64,000 nt of DNA from Carnegiea gigantea. Lineage: Eukaryota > Streptophyta > Magnoliopsida > Caryophyllales > Cactaceae. The DNA lies in NCBI GenBank assembly GCA_029747015.1, contig JAKOGI010001199.1, forward strand, positions 1 through 64,000. The letters are read 5' to 3'. Below the pieces are notes generated by a model. That model was given only the letters and a program-made list of their open reading frames with translations. It did not search any database and was not told the DNA's origin. The position numbers and the translations under genes were made by a program. This document shows, piece after piece, positions 25,951-36,566 of the stretch. Within the stretch, counting starts at the first letter, position 1. The number at the start of each line of letters is the position of its first letter.

Positions 25951-27179
25951 ACCTCAGATTTAGACCCTATTTTGCCTTAATCCAAAAATAAAACAAAAAA
26001 GAGATAAAAGCAGTAAAATTAATTAATAGAGTCGCCACTGAGTTTTAAAAAAAACTTATAGCCAAGCGCACTTTCTGAAATGTGCGAGACACAAGGGACA
26101 TCGAAGGAATAATAGGCTCTTGTGAGCCATAAACTGAAGGAACACCGAAAGGGACATTAATCTCGCTTCAAAAAAGTTTTCAAAAGGGCCCCGAGTAATC
26201 ACTAGGTGGGGACCATCTTATACCATAGGTGCAAACTGAGGATCCAGATTTGGGGGCGAAAGTATGAAGTCATGATAGAATGCATCACAACATCGCTTGT
26301 CATCGTCAATGGCTTTTACTGACCAATACAAGAAACTCAAATCTAATTACACCTAAAATAACAAACACATAACATATTAGAATTATTAATTTAAATAACA
26401 AAAATCAAAGCATAATGTCAATCTACGGAAATTAGAAGAAACAATTCAAAATATTACAGTGGGCAGGGATAAAACTAACTAAACTACATCTTTATCAAAC
26501 CCGAAATTAGATAAACTAAAAAGAAGTAAAGTAGAGAGACAAGGTGATGGGACGATTTGATTTTTTGCCTCATGATGACCTACCTGATTCACCTAGGAAT
26601 CTAGAAAAGAACATACTTTTAGGATTAACAATATTGCCTCTCGAGTGTTGTAGTATTCTCATTGAAATTCTCTTCCTCGGATTTTTTAGCCACTCACTAG
26701 TATTTCTTGCTAATTTTTTTGATTCTTCGCTTAGATTTTTTATTATCTTTAACCCTAGGGAGCAGCCCCCTTTTTATAGCGCTCAACTTATGCGAAATTA
26801 GCTATAGAGAAAGATTTCCATTTTAACTTCTAGTAGACTTAATCCGAATAAGTAGTATCTTCGGATCAAACTCTATAAATGGAGTTGATTTGATTAAGGG
26901 AAAGCGGGACATGAGGGGTCCTGGGTAAAGAACCTAGTTAAGAACCAGGCGGGGCTAAGCCGGCTGGGCCCTATGCGTCCTTTTTCCTTTTTCTTCTCTT
27001 GTGTTTCCTTTTTAGACATGAATTTGTGATTTATTTTGCTAGGCCCCCAAATGCATAGGTTTGGGGCATGATTTTCAGCATCGCCCATTTTATAAAGTTA
27101 AAAACGGTATTTTTAAGCGCCTTTAGTTAATTTCAACTTTGATCGAGCTTATATAAGGTTGAACTCAACCTTTCACCAG
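25951..27179. other. Retroelement-like non-coding stretch
   Basis: Contains TAGAGTCGCCACTGAGTTTT at 26028-26047 and CGAGTAATCACTAGGTGGGG nearby. The AGAGTCGCCAC phrase is common in LTRs and leaders of plant Tat/Ogre-type gypsy elements. No paired LTR or domain-bearing frame was seen; the frames at 26544-26801 and 27088-26894 have none. Confidence 0.35.
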
Positions 27180-27720
27180 TCTAATGGACCTTTCATCGGG
27201 CTAGGAGGTTTTCATGTCGACGTTTTGTTAGTTTGACGGACTTTTTACCGAACTAATGGACCTTTCGTCGGTCTAATGGATTCTGATGTTAACCTTTCGC
27301 CGGTTTAGGTGGACCTTTTTCGATCTAGCAGATTCTGATGTTAATCTTTTATCGGTTTAGTGAACTTTTCACCAGTCTAATAGACCTTTGGCCAGCCTAG
27401 TGGATTTTGATGTTAACCTTTCGTTAATTTAGGGGACCTTTCGTTGGTCTAGCAGATTCTGCTGTTAAACTTTCGCTGGGTTTGTGGCCTTTCACCCGTC
27501 TAGTGGATTCTAATTTTAACCTTGCACCAGTTTAGTAGACCCTTTGCCCATCTAGCGAATTTTGAATTTGACCTTTCGCGGGCCTAGTGGACCTTTTGTC
27601 GGTTTAGCAAATTCTAAATTTAAAATTTTACTAGTTTAGCAGACCTTTCGTTGATCTAGCAGATTCTGAATTGACATGTTAACTTTCTAACATTTCACCG
27701 GTCTAGCGGATTCTAAATTC
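27180..27720. repeat. Degenerate tandem array of a CTTTCGCCGGTCTAGTGGA-type unit
   Basis: Phrases of the form ACCTTTCACCGGTCTAGTGG and AGCAGATTCTGATGTTAA alternate for about 540 bp, at short irregular spacing. Unit length and sequence vary, so it is an old minisatellite. Short sub-blocks such as CTAATGGACCTTTC(A/G)TCGG recur with few changes. Confidence 0.7.
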
Positions 27721-28946
27721 ATCTAATTTTCCTTTTTGGAAATGGTTGAATGTCTTAAACCCCCTTGCAAGTGGAGTCTTTTTCTTTTGTTTGTTTGCTC
27801 CCACTTGACTCATGTTTGTTGGTTTCTTTCTTTTCATTTGTTAAGTATTTGCATGCCCATGGAGAACCTAGTGAGGTCTCCCTCTTGGCTTTTTCCTTTT
27901 AATTTCTCGCTTTATTATCTCTATCATTGCCAAGTTGATAGAAGATTTTGGTTTCATGCACTTCAAAATCCCAGTCAGACCCCCATGCATGCTTGTGCCC
28001 TTGATTTTTTTTTTGTTTTTTTTTGTTTTTACTTCTCTTGCATACTGAAGATAATGATGATGTTGGTGCATGTGAAGCTCTCTTCTCTAGAGATCTTACC
28101 TGGGTCCCATGCTCTTTATTTTCTTCTTTGTTTGCATACATGATGGATTGACAAGCTTTGATTTTGCCTATTGATTTAAATACCAAGAATCCCAGTAGGG
28201 TTCCACTTCCCTTTGGCTCATTGTGATTGTTTCAAGTAATTGCAACGCATGCATGTGTCTTGGTATAGCGAACATGACTGGGGTCTCCTCTGGCACCTTT
28301 CTCTTACTTATTACCTCTCATTCTCTTATTGTTTGTTCCAAGCATGTGTAGTACATGAATGTATTGCATGCATGGGGAACCCGATCGGATCCCACTTCAT
28401 TGGCTTGGCTTTATTTCTTTTCCCTTGTTTCTTTACACTTGGCTACATGCATGTATAGTATATGCATGTAGTTGCATAGGAACCCAGTCAGTTCGTCCTT
28501 TGGTTTTGCCTTTTTGTGTGTCTTCCTCTTGCCTTTGGTTATAAATAGCATGCATTCAGGAGCTTCTCTTCACCCTTCTGCCAAGCCTACCTCCTTCTCC
28601 TTACTTATGTTTTTTTATTGCTTCCCATCTTTATTTCTTTAATTAAGAGTGGAGTGTGAAATTTGTGCTCTAAAATCATGAGTGTAAGAAAAGTCATTCA
28701 CCACACAAAGAACTCCCTTAGATTCTTTCATTGAGGGGGAGTGGAGAGTAATTGAAATTTGAAGTGGAATACACCTCTTGGTGGATGTTGGATGTCATGC
28801 ATCTAGCCAGACTATTTCAAAAGTAGTAAGCATTCTTCATTCCTTTTCTATTATTCATTTTTGTCACGATCACGATAATACTACTTGCTTTTCTTTCTTT
28901 TCAAGAATATCTTGTTAGTTGTATAAGTGCCCCTAGGAAATTTGTA
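27721..28946. other. No confirmed gene; T-rich leader-like stretch before the PMD relic
   Basis: Contains pyrimidine-rich frames (27736-28143, 28240-28458) with Phe/Leu/Cys-rich translations and no domain. CAAGCATGTGTAGTACATGA and GCATGCATG-rich phrases recur. The segment at about 28540-28940, with TATAAATAGCATGC at 28540-28553, could hold a TATA-type promoter and leader of the PMD unit, which is speculative. Confidence 0.35.
28540..28553 (+). promoter_or_regulatory. Candidate TATA box upstream of the PMD relic
   Basis: TATAAATA at 28540-28547 matches a plant TATA consensus and lies about 400 bp upstream of the first PMD methionine. With no transcript data this is only a sequence match. Confidence 0.3.
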
Positions 28947-30640
28947 ATGGATCTTAGGGGTAGAGAAGCTCCAGCCCAACCTGTGTTAAACAATGTTAGT
29001 TTTGGTGCCTTCCATTTTGCTCTAAAAGAGGTAGTATATCTAACTAATGGATGTGTGCTCGAGCGGTGATTGAGAGATTTTGGGAAACCACTAATACTTT
29101 TTCTCTCCCATTTGGGAGGATGACCATAACCCCTCTTGATTTTGCTATGCTAATAGATCTCAACATTTCTAGGGACCCGTTTTATCAAGAATACTTCCAT
29201 CTACACATGACCGACTTTTTCAACTCTTCATTCCCATCATGAATAAAGTTCCTCATGGGAATTGTTTCCCCTACAGTATCCTTTTTGATGTGATAACTGA
29301 TGATAAGTGCTAGGCTGAGCATTCTATTAATTAGCAAGCCTGTATTATTTTAGCTGCTCTTCTTAGCACCACTATTTTTGCCGATTTGGGCGATTATTGT
29401 TACTTCTATTATATAATCAACCTCATTGGCCTTGATAGAGTGAAAGATTTGAACTAAGGGGTTCCCGCATATTCCATCCTTATTTGTGGTATGTGAGTTG
29501 GGGTGTGAAAAGCCGAGGAGACTCACGGGGAACGTAATACTAGCTTGTCCGTTGGCGGTTTATTGAGGGTAATCGAGATAATGATCTTCCTTGAAAAGTT
29601 ACTTCCTGTTCTTGATTTGTAGCTCTCATTATTGAGTTTTTTTTTTTTTACAGCTGTGGCTCTATGAGTATTTTCATGAGCATTCACCAAAAACAAGTAA
29701 ACTCGCTCATTTCTAGCCACGATATCATAGACTAAGGAAAATCAAGTTTAGCGGCAATTCCGAGCCAGAAGTTTTCAGTAGCTTCGACAAGTGAAAAGAA
29801 TTTTGACCACCATATTCATTGGCCTTAAATGTCTTGTTAAAATTTGTTGAGTTTAATCTTTAAGTTTTTCTAATTTTCTCTCCGAGTAGGCAAATTTTCA
29901 CCCATTAGGAATGCTTCTCTACTTCTGGCTGCACGCCACTTGGTACAACACACTAGCATCGAATCCTTATGGAGGGTTCATTTAGTTTTATTTGGTATTT
30001 GGGCGAAAGAGTTACAGCTCAGCATGCAAGTCACTAGCCTCCTTTCGTCCCTAAAGATTCACCTCTATCCACATTTCGTGCACGAACTTTACCTCCTGAG
30101 GATAAAGATCAGATGAAAATAGGTCACGATTTTTTTTATAAAAGTGACAATGCTACCTATCTACATTGCATCATGACCAATTTGGTAACCTATCCTGCCA
30201 TTCTCCATCTAATTATATTTTCCAAACTTTTGATCTTTGTGCATCTTTCTCAGGAATTAAGTGCTAATGCTCCCATATCTAGTTTGAGAGTTAACAAGGT
30301 AAGAGAGGGAGAAGAGGTGGTGCACATAGATGTTCCATTGGTCCTAGAATCTGAATGTCTCGGGCTCCCATTTCCTCCTACCTTTAGGGCGTAAGTATGT
30401 TACGTACTTTGATTCTTTAAAATGTGTGTGTACTCATTTGCTGCTTCTTTCTTTCAATATAATCGAGAGCAATCGAGCATGTTTGGTTATCACTTTTACT
30501 CCATGAAAAAGGCATTTGCGAACCTTTTTACTTGCCGGCATCCCCAAACAAATGAGGTGACCTATCGCCTCTATTTCCTCAATGTAATTTTTACACTTTT
30601 GCCGAATTTTGTTTTTCTTCAAAAAGGGACGTGAAAGCAA
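28947..30640 (+). pseudogene. Plant mobile domain (PMD, MAIL1-like aminotransferase-like) pseudogene
   Basis: The first methionine frame gives MDLRGREAPAQP...FHFALKEVVYL. After a frameshift at about 29050 it reads ARAVIERFWETTNTFSLPFG then RMTITPLDFAMLIDL, the diagnostic PMD block (LVERW..ETHTFHLP.GEMTITLEDVA.L). Further on, LAALLSTTIFADLGDYCYFY and LIGLDRVKDLN fit the next PMD segment. After an intron-like join (donor near 29620, acceptor TTTTTTTTTACAG at about 29640-29652) LWLYEYFHEH matches the LQLWAYEHF motif. The frames at 30113-30394 and 30422-30634 probably belong to the C-terminal part. Several stops and frameshifts make this non-functional. PMD proteins occur as host genes (MAIN/MAIL1) and inside plant transposons; this copy could be either. 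Confidence 0.65.
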
Positions 30641-31029
30641 GCCCTCAAAGATCTAGTTCGATATCTCATGGATTTCTTTCAAGGAGATGTCGTTCAAGGG
30701 GGCAAGATATCCTAGAGTCCTCTCATGCTAAAGAAACGGAGCCTCATCCATATTCATCAATTAAGGTGAAGCCGCTCCAAGTTTATGATCCATAGGATCC
30801 CTAGGCCCTTGTCTCTTTCTTTTGGGAGCCTTATATGCCTCAAATTCTGCATGGTGAGTCATCATCTGGGACGATGCGAAGCGACCCTCCACGTCATTCT
30901 TGGGCCCTGAGGGGTCATTCCCATCCTGATATTAGTACCAATCACTCATCAGTCGATTCTAACTTTGTGTCCAGTTACCTTGACTACTGCTTCGGTGATA
31001 ATAGCAGTGGGTTCTCAGATGATCAGTAG
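30641..31029 (+). other. Possible C-terminal continuation of the PMD relic
   Basis: The frame 30835-31029 is Ser/His-rich (HGESSSGTMRSDPPRHSWAL, STNHSSVDSNFVSSYLDYCF) and ends in a stop at 31029. It looks like a disordered protein tail in line with the upstream relic, but the joining frame is broken and there is no domain to prove it. Confidence 0.3.
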
Positions 31030-31649
31030 AATTAGTCTAATGGACTTATATGTGATGCTTTTTATTATGATGTAATGATACTTACTATGCAATGCCACTT
31101 TTATGCAAAACTATATATGTTAATATAAGGCACTCTAAAAATGATGCTTTGTAAATATAGCCCCCACTTCTCCCAAAATTAAAAAAAAGAATAAAAATAA
31201 AAAAACACAAATAGATTTCTAGAGTTGTGTGGTCCTGAGTAACAATTCGAAAATTTTATTAAATAATTGCTTAATTATAATAAGCCAAAGTTGCAAATAT
31301 TTCGATCAAAAGAAAATAAAACAGAACTATGTGGTAGCCCAAACCAAAATCATGGTTAAGTTCGCTTGACTGATCAAATTTGGATCCTAACCTTATCTTA
31401 TTCAAATTTGGCTTAGGACTATTCCTAAGATAGGAACCCAGCCAAGTTCTTGTTGAATTGTCAATCCGATTTCTACTTGGGTTTGAATTAGCTATTTTGT
31501 GCAGCCATAAATGAAGGCTTTCTAGTATTTAATTTTTCATCCATCCTAGGAGCAATTTTCCATAATTCACCATGTCTTTTGAAAAGGTCTTATCCCCTTG
31601 GTAGCCAACCTTGATGCGAGAGATAAGCACAAGTTAAAACACCTCTATT
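31030..31649. other. No feature seen
   Basis: AT-rich intergenic sequence between two decayed coding units. An A-rich run lies at 31170-31210. Confidence 0.45.
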
Positions 31650-33569
31650 TAAGTAGCCTCCTTAGCTTTTGCCAAGTCAAAATCTCCTGGCAATTTGTTA
31701 GAGGTGCTTCCGCATTTTAGGATTATGAACTTCTTGTCTTTCGGTTCGGAGAATGCAAATTGTTCCCTCTAGTCAAAGAGTTTAATGTTATCCTAGGTTT
31801 TCCACTATATTATCCCCTTGTCATGCCAACTTATTGTGCAGATATGTCCTTCCAATATCATCGTTTCTTAAGTATAGTTGAGAAACACATCTGAACCATA
31901 GTTGTTGAGATGAAGTGGATATTGTATCCCTGATTTCTTATTTTCAAAAACAGAACCTGCAGGCTCTCAAGGGTATACACAAATGCGAAGAAATTCTCCT
32001 ATGCCTTTTAAGAGCCTTTCTATTCGTTAGTGGCTCTGAAAATAGGGGACCTGTATAGGGGTGATCAAAACCGATTAACCGAAAATTCGGTTAACTAAAA
32101 ATCAATTAACTAGGAAAGTCGATTTGCAAAAATTGGAAACCGAAAACCGAACTGAAACTTTTGGTCAAACGAAAATCGGTTAATCGAATTTTTCGGTTCA
32201 GCAAAAATGTGAACCGTAACCGAACCGAAAAATTCGGTTAATCGGATTTTTAATTCAATTACCGGTTAACCGTTAATTTGAATTGTTAATTTTCAATTTT
32301 GCTCTTTTTTAAAGTTAATTTAACTATTTAAGACACCAAATATTAATGGACACATTATTATATATTTATCTTATCTTTAATAATTATAAAATCTACACTT
32401 GACCAATATAAAATTTATTTTTTTAAAATAAAAGTGCAAGTTCTGGTTTCGGTTAACCATTAGTTAACCGTGCAGTTAACCGAATCTCAAATGGCGGAAT
32501 CGAAACCGAAACCGAAACCACAAAATTTTTTCGGTTCGGTTAACCAAACTGAATTTTTTAGAAAAATCAAACCGGTAAATCGGTTTTTCGGTTTTCCGGT
32601 TCGATCTTTCGGTTTCGATTTTTTTTTATGCACCCCTAGACCTATGATGTTATTAAACATAGTGGAGGGGATTTGACATGATCAAACTCCTATTCCCCTT
32701 GTTGCGAACACCATACTATGCTTGGATTGACTTCACCACCACTCGGATCAATTCTTTTAAGGCAATTCACTGGTACTTCATATAGACTTCCCCTCGTTTG
32801 GACCTTACCTACAATCACATGGACCTAATGCCCAGCGGGGTTCATCCTGGGCATGTGTGGGCTCTAGCAACTGCTCCTTTTTTTTCGTATGCCTTTTTTT
32901 GAGCTTTAGGTTGGACCATAGAACCCAACCAAGTTCCTCCTATTTCTAACCTTTTTTCCACCTTTTTATTTCAGTTGGCATATGGATTTGGTTGCTAGAA
33001 CACGTCCAACTGATCAAGTTTCCCAAGAATGTAGACATATACTTAGTTGCTCAATTGTGCCAAAGGAAAAGACTTTTCAACTATCAATCGATGCGAATTA
33101 GATTAGCTTCTTAGAGAAGAACCTGCCTCTTCATTCAGTGGTTCGTTGGCAGAAAATTCATCGATTTGTTACAAATGAGGGCATACTGCTTTTGTTCATC
33201 TCATTGGCTTGTACATGGGAACCAAATTCTTCCCTGGACATTTGATTGAGACAATTTGGATACATGCAAACAATTCCGTTGTTAGACTGCATGCCTCCTA
33301 GGGGCTGTATGAATGATCTTGCTCATAATAAGTCCTGGGTCGATTATTAACTTCATCGTCCCAACATTATGATGTCGTCTATCACATGCTCTGCCTATGT
33401 CATGACACTATCTAAACTAGATAAATGCAGGTATATTGAGTTGAGCAAGGCTATTCAGGATAAGGAGAATGTTATGGAGTTGTTGAAGAGTGGAAAGGTG
33501 GAGACTGATGAGAGAAAGGGCAGCTTATCTCATAGCGAAAGTGAGAGAACTAAGGATCCTACCCCTTAG
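31650..33569 (+). pseudogene. DUF7745-like pseudogene, split by a hAT MITE
   Basis: At about 31676-31895 the frame reads VKISWQFVRGASAF, a stop, then DYELLVFRFGECKLFPLVKE and FNVILGFPLYYPLVMPTY. This is the DUF7745 FWD...FRFG..EL.P...EF..ILG block, with its Trp codon turned into TAG at 31718-31720. The reading is interrupted by the MITE at 32056-32638. Beyond it, pieces such as TPIPLVANTI and RQFGYMQTIP resemble later parts of the family. The last frame, 33369-33569, is hydrophilic and helix-like (LDKCRYIELSKAIQDKENVM) and ends in a stop. Many stops make it inactive. Together with 10102-10640 it shows that the family has more than one relic here. Confidence 0.5.
32056..32638. mobile_element. 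hAT-type MITE, 583 bp, inserted in the DUF7745 relic
   Basis: The left end TAGGGGTGATCAAAACCG and the right end, read on the other strand as TAGGGGTGCATAAAAAAAAA, share a TAGGGGTG inverted repeat. Flanking octamers are GACCTGTA on the left and GACCTATG on the right, a diverged 8-bp target duplication as expected for hAT elements. The interior is packed with CGGTTAACCG, TTCGGTTAAT and GAACCGAAA-type motifs on both strands. The 68-residue frame inside (32470-32676) is a by-product of these motifs. Confidence 0.85.
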
Positions 33570-33980
33570 AAGACAACAAACCAAGCCAACAAGGGCAAGA
33601 AGTTAAAGAATAATTAAGAACTAGCTTTGCCTCTTACTTTTTGAATAAAGAGTTATGCTTCTCATAGTAGTATAGTACTAGAAATTTTATTATAAGTTAT
33701 ATGCTTTTAGAATTTTTTCAATGACAATAAAAATGTTGAGCTTTTCTAGATAACTTATTACTTTTATTACAACATGTTTGACCTGTATAGTCCAACCCAA
33801 CATTTTCAAGTTCTAAGCTTGGCCCCATTTCTACCTGCAGTACTCAGTCGACTTCCTGCCTGCTGAAATCGGGCCTAATTCTCAGCGGGAGCCCGACCCG
33901 GTTCTAACAGAGTTTGGGCTTTTTTAGTGGGTTGGCCCACAATTGTATATTTTCCGTTCCTTTTTCCTTTTTTCCTTTTT
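33570..33980. other. No feature seen
   Basis: AT-rich start, then a short GC-richer patch (TCAGCGGGAGCCCGACCCGG near 33877-33900). No gene. Confidence 0.45.
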
Positions 33981-35100
33981 TTAGCGAGTGACCAGGTGAT
34001 TGGGTAAATGGTTGGTAAAGAGCAATAAAGCTGGACCGTTAAGGCTTCCTATGTACCTGCACTGCGGAATCAAGCCTTCGTAGTCAATTACATCATTGCT
34101 CTTTTTGGGCCAAGTATGGGCCTTATAAACCAGTTGTGGGCTTAAAACAAATTTTACTCCCCCTTCCTTTTGAAGCCTATTATTGGCTTCAGCATAGATC
34201 GTCCAAGTAAGCATAGTACTTTCCCAATTGATCCAGATTTGTATGCTAAGTATAGTCTTCTCCATCAATATTCATGAGTTTTACTACTCTGCTTGCAAGA
34301 TGGTTTCATGATATTTGGGCCTTGGCAATTAGGCCCAAATTTTCCCCTTAGATCTTGTATTAGAGCCCTTATTTCTTTTAAGATCATGTCTTCTTACTGT
34401 AGGTCTCAAGGCGTGACTTTCTTATTGAAAACTCTTAAAATTCGAGCTTGGTATAATTGGACATTACACAATACCCTCAATCTCCTTTCATTTAGCATGA
34501 CCAACTCTTCATATTGAGCTTTTGCCCACTTTGACTATATAAGTTTGACTTTTGACTGTTACCCTGAGTTAACATATTGCTATTTTGATCGGAAGAATTG
34601 CTTCAATTCCATATACTAAGGAGTATGATGTTGCTTTGTTGAAGTACAAATTGAAGTTCTGTATCCCCATAGAGTGAATGGTAGCTTGTTAGGCCAATCA
34701 TTTTAGTTCTTAGCCCTTTTCATGATTATCCTCTGGATATCCTTATTAGTAGCTTTTACTCTTCCATTCGTTTGGGGCCGGACCCGTCGGTAAGGCAATC
34801 ACTTATGGTGCCGGATTTTATACTTTTCAAGTGGAGTTGCTACTTCCTTTCTAAAATGGCTCCCTTGATGACTTATCAACTCATGTGGCATACGATACCT
34901 ACATATAATATTATTGATAATAAACTTTACCATGTGTTTTAAAGTAATTTTTGCATAAGAGATTGTTTCTACCCATTTTGTGAAGTAGTCGATTGCCACA
35001 AGTACATATTCATGGGTGCTTGTTTCCTTTGGTGTCTTGTTTCTGATTAAACATGAAGAAAAATGCAACAGTTATCCCCAACCCCCCACCCTAAGGCTTT
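33981..35100 (-). pseudogene. Ty3/gypsy integrase relic
   Basis: The - strand frame 35068-34799 reads HEYVLVAIDYFTKWVETISY then KITLKHMVKFIINNIICRYR and MPHELISHQGSHFRKEVATP, the central integrase domain of Tat/Ogre-type plant gypsy elements (FILVAIDYFTKWVEA...NELISDNGTHF). The catalytic Asp of the ELISD motif is His here (GAT to CAT), which alone would kill catalysis. Further on, broken frames give PYRPQTNGRVEATNKDIQRI, then LPFTLWGYRTSICTSTKQHH, so the relic runs to about 34300. The 95-residue frame at 34268-33981 has no recognised motif and may be the pol tail or unrelated sequence. Confidence 0.8.
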
Positions 35101-35221
35101 ACAAAATCTTCAAGGAAATGGTTATTGCTACCCTCCCCCTAACTATGGATCACACATTAGTGAGGCCTAGAAAGATCAAAGGTAGCCAACATTTTCTCTC
35201 CAATGAAAATTGATTTTGAGG

Positions 35222-35640
35222 CTATTATTTTTGGAGAATAATTAGTTGGGGTTGTCCCATTGAAGATTTAAGAGGCCATGACAAGAATTATAAGGTTAAG
35301 CAGTTGCTTCACCCATAACCAATTGGTGTTGGGTAGGAACCTTACTGGGCTTAAGAGCATAGCTCTTTTGTTTAAAGAACCAATTTATATAAAAATTTAA
35401 CATGGTATATGGGAAATGTTACTCGATCTTGGATTTGCTGCGGTCCTTGATATGAACAGTTTGTGTGCACATGTTAGGCCTTATTAGTAGCTCACACATG
35501 AGAGAGTGTGTCGGAGAATAGTTAATGAGGTTGTCCCACATTGAAGACTTAAGAGACCATGATCATGTTTACAAGGTGAAGGCGCCATGGCCCGGGGCCC
35601 TAGATCCTGACTCGCATAAGTGATTTTCTTTCGGGCTTGT
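35222..35640. repeat. Two direct repeats of a TRIM-like LTR fragment
   Basis: GAGAATAATTAGTTGGGGTTGTCCCATTGAAGATTTAAGAGGCCATGA-type sequence at about 35233-35283 recurs at about 35514-35562 as GAGAATAGTTAATGAGGTTG, then TCCCACATTGAAGACTTAAG, AGACCATGA. The offset is about 281 bp. The first copy continues into ACCAATTGGTGTTGGGTAGG, a phrase typical of TRIM or solo-LTR repeats in plants. Boundaries and a primer-binding site were not found, so the class is uncertain. Confidence 0.5.
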
Positions 35641-36040
35641 TTTAGGAAGTTGAGTTATACAACAGTGAGTAGAGTTTCCACCATCTTTTAAAAAAATATG
35701 AAAATTATCTAGAAAATAATTTTTGGAAAACAATTCCCATGGTCCCAGATGGAAACTGACTTGACTTCTATGCTATAACTAATAGTTAGGTTCGAGAGTG
35801 AACGTATGACTAGTGATAGGAATACTAATCCACCTGCCAACATTACCATTCAACAATGGCGCCTACTAAGGTTAAAGAAGGGAATAGTAAAATCTAAATA
35901 ATTCCATGCAATTGTCAAGTTTCATACGAGTTTGTGTTGTTCGATGATTTAAGCATCAAAGACATATACTTTATGGTGATCTCTTAGATTTATTCATATT
36001 TACATCCATATTTATTGGCTTTGTCTCAATTCGGTTTGGC
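35641..36040. other. No feature seen
   Basis: AT-rich intergenic sequence up to the left end of the hAT MITE. No gene. Confidence 0.45.
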
Positions 36041-36566
36041 TAGCGCTGGTAAAAATTTTGCTTTGGTTAATACAGGCTCGGTCAATTTGAATATTTAGAC
36101 AAAAAACCATACCCCGACCCTGTGTGAATTACATATTCAGACATCATGACTAGACTCGAACTCGAAGTTGAACAGCCAAATGTCCAAATTTTTGATTTCA
36201 ACCTTTGCAGATTTGACTAAATTATGTATGTGACTGAACCTAAACTCAAATCTTGATATCCATACCAAAATTTTTGATATCCAAACTCAATTGTTCAAAT
36301 TTTTGACCAAAAATTCAAGACATTTTAGATCAAAATTTTACATAACCCCAATTGACTGAATATCTAAATTTGTCTAAACTCAAGTTGGTCATAAATTCAA
36401 ATAATCAGGACCCGAATTGTGAAACTCAAAGCTAACTGGAACTTCAATTCCGACATGACCGATTTTATGAATTTTAAACTCGGATAAAAATATTGTGACC
36501 GAACCTGATGCTTTTCAGGTGGAACAAATCCGAGTATTCAGATTGGACAAATTTTTGCTAGCACTA
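36041..36566. mobile_element. hAT-type MITE, 526 bp
   Basis: The left end TAGCGCTGGTAAAAATTTTG pairs with the right end, on the other strand TAGTGCTAGCAAAAATTTGT, as imperfect terminal inverted repeats of about 19 bp. The flanking octamers GGTTTGGC and GGTTTGAG match at six of eight positions, fitting a hAT 8-bp target duplication. The interior is rich in AAATTTTTGA, TCAAATTTTTG and CCGAACC-type words. No coding capacity. Confidence 0.8.

Noticed and set aside
27736..28143. 135-residue + strand ORF
   Set aside because: T-rich DNA giving Phe/Leu/Cys-rich protein; the opposite strand is equally open (27899-28186), and no domain is visible.
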